Shown here: one piece after another, positions 60,476 through 64,000 of the stretch
Position numbering within the stretch: the first letter of the stretch is position 1
Layout: each line of letters begins with the position of its first letter
From: Marivita cryptomonadis
GTDB taxonomy: Bacteria; Pseudomonadota; Alphaproteobacteria; Rhodobacterales; Rhodobacteraceae
Reading direction: 5' to 3'
NCBI RefSeq assembly: GCF_002115725.1
Contig: NZ_JFKD01000008.1
Span: 124,001 to 188,000, forward strand
Length of the DNA stretch: 64,000 nucleotides
Position numbers and translations under genes: made by a program
Notes under the pieces: model-generated
What the model saw: the letters and a program-made list of their open reading frames with translations, nothing else
The model's database searches: none
Told to the model about the DNA's origin: nothing

Positions 60476-61405
60476 TTACTGCACTGCGAACTTCTTGGAC
60501 GTGTCCTTGGACACGGTTTCTTCCTTCTGGACCACCAGCGTCCTTGTCGGAAACGGGATATCGACCCCCGCCTTGTCCAGCGCCTCTTTCACCTTGCGCT
60601 TCATATCGGCCTGATACTGGAAATAGACCGACGCATCGCACCAGACCCGCACAAGAAAATCCACGCTGCTGCTGTTGAGGTTGTTGACCTGAATGAACGG
60701 CTCAGGATCGTTGTGCGACCGGGGATCAGACATGATCGTGTCGCGGATCACGCGCTCGGCATCGGCCAGATTGGCACCATACCCGACACCGAATTCCCAT
60801 TCCGCGCGACGGGTCTTGTAGCCGGAATAATTCTTGATTGTGTTGCCCCAGACCTCGGAGTTCGGAACCACGACCTTTACGTTCCCGATATCCGCGATCT
60901 CGGTGTAGTTCAGCGTGATTTCCTTGACCGTACCGACCACATCGTTGACCTGTACGAAATCGCCGTTCTTCAAAGGCCGGAACAGGATCAGCATCACCCC
61001 AGCCGCAACATTCGACAGCGTGCCCTGCAACGCAAGTCCAATTGCCAGACCAGCTGCACCGATGACCGCCACGACAGAGGTCGTGCGCACCCCGAACGTG
61101 TTGAGAACAAACAAAGTGGTAAAGGCGAGGATCGTATACCTTGCGATATTGCCGAAGAACACAAAGAGCGTGTCGTCGAGGCTCGCGTGCATCGACCCGA
61201 TCCGCGTGATCCGGCGGCTGACCACGCTTGAAATGGTGAAGCCGATGATCAGGATAAGGATCGCCGCAATCGTATTGCCAAGCAGCGACAACATAGCCTC
61301 AAGCGTCAGAAGGTCGGCGAATGATTTGCCGTTGTAGATCTCCATCGTGAAGATCGAGGCGATCTGGCCCCAAACGCTTGTTGCGACGGCTTCAACTTCT
61401 TCCAT
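60476..61405 (-). CDS. mscS: Small-conductance mechanosensitive channel (MscS family)
   Basis: Protein of 309 residues with three N-terminal predicted helices. The pore helix TM3 (GAAGLAIGLALQGTLSNVAAG) is followed by the beta domain FRPLKNGDFVQVNDVVGTVK. It releases solutes under hypo-osmotic shock. Its stop is two bases from the convergent flavoenzyme stop. Confidence 0.92.
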   Translation of the reverse strand: MEEVEAVATSVWGQIASIFTMEIYNGKSFADLLTLEAMLSLLGNTIAAILILIIGFTISSVVSRRITRIGSMHASLDDTLFVFFGNIARYTILAFTTLFVLNTFGVRTTSVVAVIGAAGLAIGLALQGTLSNVAAGVMLILFRPLKNGDFVQVNDVVGTVKEITLNYTEIADIGNVKVVVPNSEVWGNTIKNYSGYKTRRAEWEFGVGYGANLADAERVIRDTIMSDPRSHNDPEPFIQVNNLNSSSVDFLVRVWCDASVYFQYQADMKRKVKEALDKAGVDIPFPTRTLVVQKEETVSKDTSKKFAVQ

Positions 61406-61521
61406 GCGGCTTTGTCCTGTGTTCCATACGTTTTACGCGGCGCAGGGCCACGTTTGACCTTGCAAACGCATGACAGGCCGACGGGTTCCCGATGGTTAGA
61501 CAAAGAATTAGACCGCTTGGT

Positions 61522-61556
61522 AAAAAAACGGCCCAGCAATGACACCGCGCCGTTTT
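61522..61556 (-). terminator. Intrinsic terminator of the sugar-transporter operon
   Basis: On the minus strand AAAACGGC pairs with GCCGTTTT (61549-61556 and 61525-61532) around a 16-base loop, and the T-run continues to seven T. It lies about 18 bases past the frcA stop codon. Confidence 0.7.
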
Positions 61557-61573
61557 CGCAAGTTCGTTTCAGG

Positions 61574-62341
61574 TCACGCCGCTTCGGGCGCGTCCTTCGC
61601 TCCGGTCATGAAGGCCACCGCGTCGGACATTGTGTAGTCCTTGGGGTCGATCACGCACAGGCGCTTGCCCAAACGGTGCACGTGGATGCGGTCGGCCACT
61701 TCGAAGACGTGGGGCATGTTGTGGCTGATCAGGATGATCGGGATGCCGCGCGATTTCACGTCCTGGATCAGCTCAAGCACTTTGCGGCTTTCCTTGACCC
61801 CAAGCGCCGCGGTCGGTTCATCAAGGATGATCACCTTCGATCCGAATGCTGCCGCACGGGCCACGGCCACACCCTGACGCTGACCACCGGACAAGGTTTC
61901 CACCGCCTGGTTGATGTTCTGGATCGTCATCAACCCAAGCTCTGTCAACTTGTCCCGCGCCATCTTTTCCATCGCCGCACGGTCCAGTTGGCGCAGCCAC
62001 TTGCCGCGCCATCCGGGTTTGCGGATCTCACGGCCCATGAACATGTTGTCAGCAATCGACAACGCAGGCGACATGGCAAGGGTCTGGTAGACGGTTTCGA
62101 TACCAGCTTCGCGCGCTTCGATCGGAGACGCAAAACGCACTTCCTTTCCCTCGAGCGTGACGGTCCCTTCGTCCGGGATCACCGCCCCCGACACCGCCTT
62201 GATGAGCGAGCTTTTCCCGGCACCGTTGTCGCCGATCACGGCGAGGATTTCCCCCGGCATCAGATCGAAATCACAGCTGTCCAACGCGGTCACACGACCA
62301 TAACGCTTGACCAGCCCGCGGCCTTTCAAAATCGGTTCCAT
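61574..62341 (-). CDS. frcA: Sugar ABC transporter ATPase (FrcA type, single domain)
   Basis: Protein of 255 residues. Walker A is GDNGAGKS near 37-44, signature LSGGQRQGVAVARAA near 145 and Walker B VIILDEP, with the switch histidine in LISHNMPHV. It has a single ATPase domain, as FrcA of Sinorhizobium, rather than the double domain of RbsA. The start codon overlaps the permease stop (TAATG). Fructose is the likely but unproven substrate. Confidence 0.85.
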   Translation of the reverse strand: MEPILKGRGLVKRYGRVTALDSCDFDLMPGEILAVIGDNGAGKSSLIKAVSGAVIPDEGTVTLEGKEVRFASPIEAREAGIETVYQTLAMSPALSIADNMFMGREIRKPGWRGKWLRQLDRAAMEKMARDKLTELGLMTIQNINQAVETLSGGQRQGVAVARAAAFGSKVIILDEPTAALGVKESRKVLELIQDVKSRGIPIILISHNMPHVFEVADRIHVHRLGKRLCVIDPKDYTMSDAVAFMTGAKDAPEAA

Positions 62342-63402
62342 TATGCTGCCACCTTTCTGATCCACTGGTCCACTGCGACGGCAGCGATGATAAGCACGCC
62401 AATCAGCAGGAAGGTCCATTGCGCATCTGCACCGGCCAGACGTAGGCCAAGGGTGAACACACCGACGATCAGCGCACCAAAGAATGTGCCAAGGATCGAC
62501 CCGCGCCCACCGAAAAGCGAGATGCCTCCGATCACCACGGCGGTGATGCTTTCGATGTTCAGAAGCTGTCCCGATGTCGGCGACACCGACCCGATCCGGC
62601 CGATCAACGCCCAGCCCGCGAAGGCACAGATCAGACCGGCCAGCGCATAGACGGAAATCAGCGTGCGCTTGACGTCGACACCAGCGAGTTCTGCCGCTTC
62701 GGGGTCATCGCCCACGGCATAGACATGACGGCCCCAAGCGGTGTGCTTGAGCACGAAGGCCAGCACCATCACCAGCAACACCATGAACACCACACCAAGC
62801 GTGAACACCGCACCGCCCACTTCGAACTTGGCACCCATGATCTGCAGGAGCGGGGCCTGTTCCGCGATCTCTTGCGACCGGATGGTTTCGTTCTGTGAGT
62901 AAAGAAAATTCGCCGCCAGCACGATTTGCCACATGCCCAGCGTCACGATGAAGGGCGGCAGTTTCATCTGCGCCACCAGCCAGCCGTTCAGCGCGCCGAT
63001 TGCAGTTCCCAGTGCCAGACCACAAACCACCGCAAAGCCCGGCGGCAGGCCGTAGCGAAAGGCAAACTGCCCCATCACAACCGACGAGATCACGGCAATG
63101 GCGCCGACGCTCAGGTCAATGCCTTTGGTCAGGATCACCAGCGATTGCGCGGCGGCGACAATGCCAACGATTTGCACCTGTTGCAGGATAAGTGTCAGCG
63201 CGAAGGGCGAAAAGAACCGTGTCCCCAGCGCGAGACCGAAAATGATGATCGCCGTGACAAGCACGATCAACGGCACCAAGGCCGGTGTCGTGTGCAACGC
63301 ATGGTGAAACCGGTCGATCAGGCGTTTGTCACGCCCGGCAAAAGACGCGATTTCCGCGCTCGCCTTGCCGACAACCGATTCATAATTGTCTGATGATGGC
63401 AT
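62341..63402 (-). CDS. frcC: Sugar ABC transporter permease (FrcC/RbsC family)
   Basis: Protein of 353 residues with about ten predicted helices. It shows the family blocks LTKGIDLSVGAIAVISSVVM, GLALGTAIGALNGWLVA, LPPFIVTLGMWQI and GGISLFGGRGSILGTFFGAL. ATG 63402 is preceded by GGGAGGATTCC. It lies 94 bases after the binding-protein gene, with a hairpin between them. Confidence 0.87.
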   Translation of the reverse strand: MPSSDNYESVVGKASAEIASFAGRDKRLIDRFHHALHTTPALVPLIVLVTAIIIFGLALGTRFFSPFALTLILQQVQIVGIVAAAQSLVILTKGIDLSVGAIAVISSVVMGQFAFRYGLPPGFAVVCGLALGTAIGALNGWLVAQMKLPPFIVTLGMWQIVLAANFLYSQNETIRSQEIAEQAPLLQIMGAKFEVGGAVFTLGVVFMVLLVMVLAFVLKHTAWGRHVYAVGDDPEAAELAGVDVKRTLISVYALAGLICAFAGWALIGRIGSVSPTSGQLLNIESITAVVIGGISLFGGRGSILGTFFGALIVGVFTLGLRLAGADAQWTFLLIGVLIIAAVAVDQWIRKVAA

Positions 63403-63437
63403 GGAATCCTCCCTCACGAAGAAACGTGTCGCTCTTG

Positions 63438-63469
63438 TGAAAAGGGCGGGTCGATCCCCGCCCTTTTCA
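63438..63469 (-). terminator. Hairpin between binding-protein and permease genes of the frc operon
   Basis: A perfect 13-bp stem (TGAAAAGGGCGGG / CCCGCCCTTTTCA, 63438-63450 and 63457-63469) with loop TCGATC. On the minus strand the right arm ends in TTTTCA, so it can act as a partial terminator and protect the binding-protein mRNA, giving the excess of binding protein usual for such systems. Confidence 0.75.
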
Positions 63470-63496
63470 AGACTGTTTAGTCAGATGTGAGTCGGA

Positions 63497-64000
63497 TCAA
63501 CCCCAGCAGAGGTTGGTGCCTTCGGTCGTGTCGATGGATTCGACACCATCAACCGGATTGTCAGTGACAAGAGCCACACCCGTGTCAAAGAAGTCCTTAC
63601 CATCGGTGGCGGACGGCTTGGTGCCATCTGCAGCCCATGCAGCAATCGCTTCGATGCCTTTGGAGGCCATCAGCATCGGGTATTGCTGCGAGGTTGCACC
63701 GATCACGCCTTCCTTGACGTTCTGGATGCCGGGGCAGCCACCGTCGACGGAAACGACCAACACGTCGTTCTCACGACCGATCGAGCGCAGCGCCTCATAG
63801 GCACCGGCAGCGGCGGGTTCGTTGATGGTGTGCACGACGTTGATGGTCGGGTCTTTCGCCAACAGGTTCTCCATCGCGCGGCGACCGCCCTCTTCGTTGC
63901 CGTCGGTCACGTCCGATCCAACAAGACGCGGGTCGGTTTCGTCACCAATCACGTTCGGATCGGCCAGGTCGATGCCGAAGCCCTGAAGGAAGCCCTGGTT
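63497..64000 (-). CDS. frcB: Sugar ABC transporter binding protein (FrcB type), partial, N-terminus beyond the right edge
   Basis: The last 167 codons are present and the frame stays open to the end of the window. Visible segments of the family 4-type periplasmic binding fold are [19 protein letters not shown] and [20 protein letters not shown]; the protein ends TEGTNLCWG. The order frcB-frcC-frcA matches fructose importers of alphaproteobacteria. Confidence 0.82.
   Translation of the reverse strand, partial: NQGFLQGFGIDLADPNVIGDETDPRLVGSDVTDGNEEGGRRAMENLLAKDPTINVVHTINEPAAAGAYEALRSIGRENDVLVVSVDGGCPGIQNVKEGVIGATSQQYPMLMASKGIEAIAAWAADGTKPSATDGKDFFDTGVALVTDNPVDGVESIDTTEGTNLCWG

Noticed and set aside
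61451..61472. TTGCAAAC near the mscS upstream region as another acyl-CoA regulator site
   Set aside because: Only a partial, single copy of the TTTGCAAA core, in an unrelated context.

Overview
The window looks like a chromosomal segment of a marine alphaproteobacterium of the Roseobacter group (Rhodobacterales). The base composition is GC-rich and genes are densely packed in short operons. The gene families are typical of that group: a 2,3-dihydroxypropane-1-sulfonate (DHPS) catabolic cluster, a glycerol ABC transporter of the GlpSTPQUV type, the propionyl-CoA carboxylase locus with its short-chain acyl-CoA regulator, and a bacteriochlorophyll pair (bchE-bchJ). The genus cannot be resolved from this sequence alone. 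No rRNA, tRNA, insertion sequence, prophage or CRISPR array was seen.

Layout. 0-1 kb: a LysR regulator. 1.1-12.9 kb: a divergently transcribed peptide-uptake island. The solute-binding protein and two permeases are on the + strand. A fused double ATPase, a membrane-anchored endonuclease/phosphatase-fold protein, an ArgE-type deacetylase, a D-amino-acid-dehydrogenase-like flavoenzyme and two tandem M20 amidohydrolases are on the - strand. 13.1-17.5 kb: a YeeE/YedE sulfur-compound transporter and a run of small housekeeping genes. 17.5-29 kb: the propionate/methylmalonyl-CoA module (scpA, pccA, pccB), interspersed with small lipoproteins and conserved hypotheticals. It is followed by a Bcr/CflA-like MFS exporter and a PccR/RamB-type regulator, with TTTGCAAA-type sites on both sides of the exporter. 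29-33.6 kb: ampD, an Excalibur-domain lipoprotein, gatC-gatA and a GAF-HWE histidine kinase. 33.8-36.1 kb: bchE-bchJ, whose promoter carries an FNR-type box overlapping one of two TGT-N12-ACA (PpsR/CrtJ-type) palindromes. 36.2-39.5 kb: a UPF0173 hydrolase, metY and a quinone oxidoreductase. 39.5-49.8 kb: the glycerol regulon (glpD, glpS, glpT, glpP, glpQ, glpU, glpV, terminator, glpK, and divergent glpR). 49.8-51.3 kb: cobQ. 51.4-60.5 kb: a LacI regulator and the DHPS cluster (TRAP transporter, hpsN, hpsO, hpsP, universal stress protein, alpha-hydroxy-acid oxidase). 60.5 kb to the end: an MscS channel and an frc-type sugar ABC transporter that runs off the right edge.

How it fits together. 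The organism appears to scavenge small organic compounds released by phytoplankton (peptides, glycerol, DHPS, sugars) and to feed propionyl-CoA through PccAB and methylmalonyl-CoA mutase. Cobalamin links several parts: the mutase and BchE depend on it and cobQ is nearby. The bchE promoter suggests oxygen-repressed bacteriochlorophyll synthesis in a true anoxygenic phototroph, although no other photosynthesis gene lies in the window.

Most notable observations: the combined FNR/PpsR-like architecture at bchE; complementary degenerate motifs in the two glycerol-transporter ATPases, which predict one good and one dead ATP site; runs of three tandem palindromes at three convergent gene junctions within 11 kb; the acyl-CoA-regulator sites flanking an MFS gene; and an in-frame fusion of two normally small proteins beside pccB.
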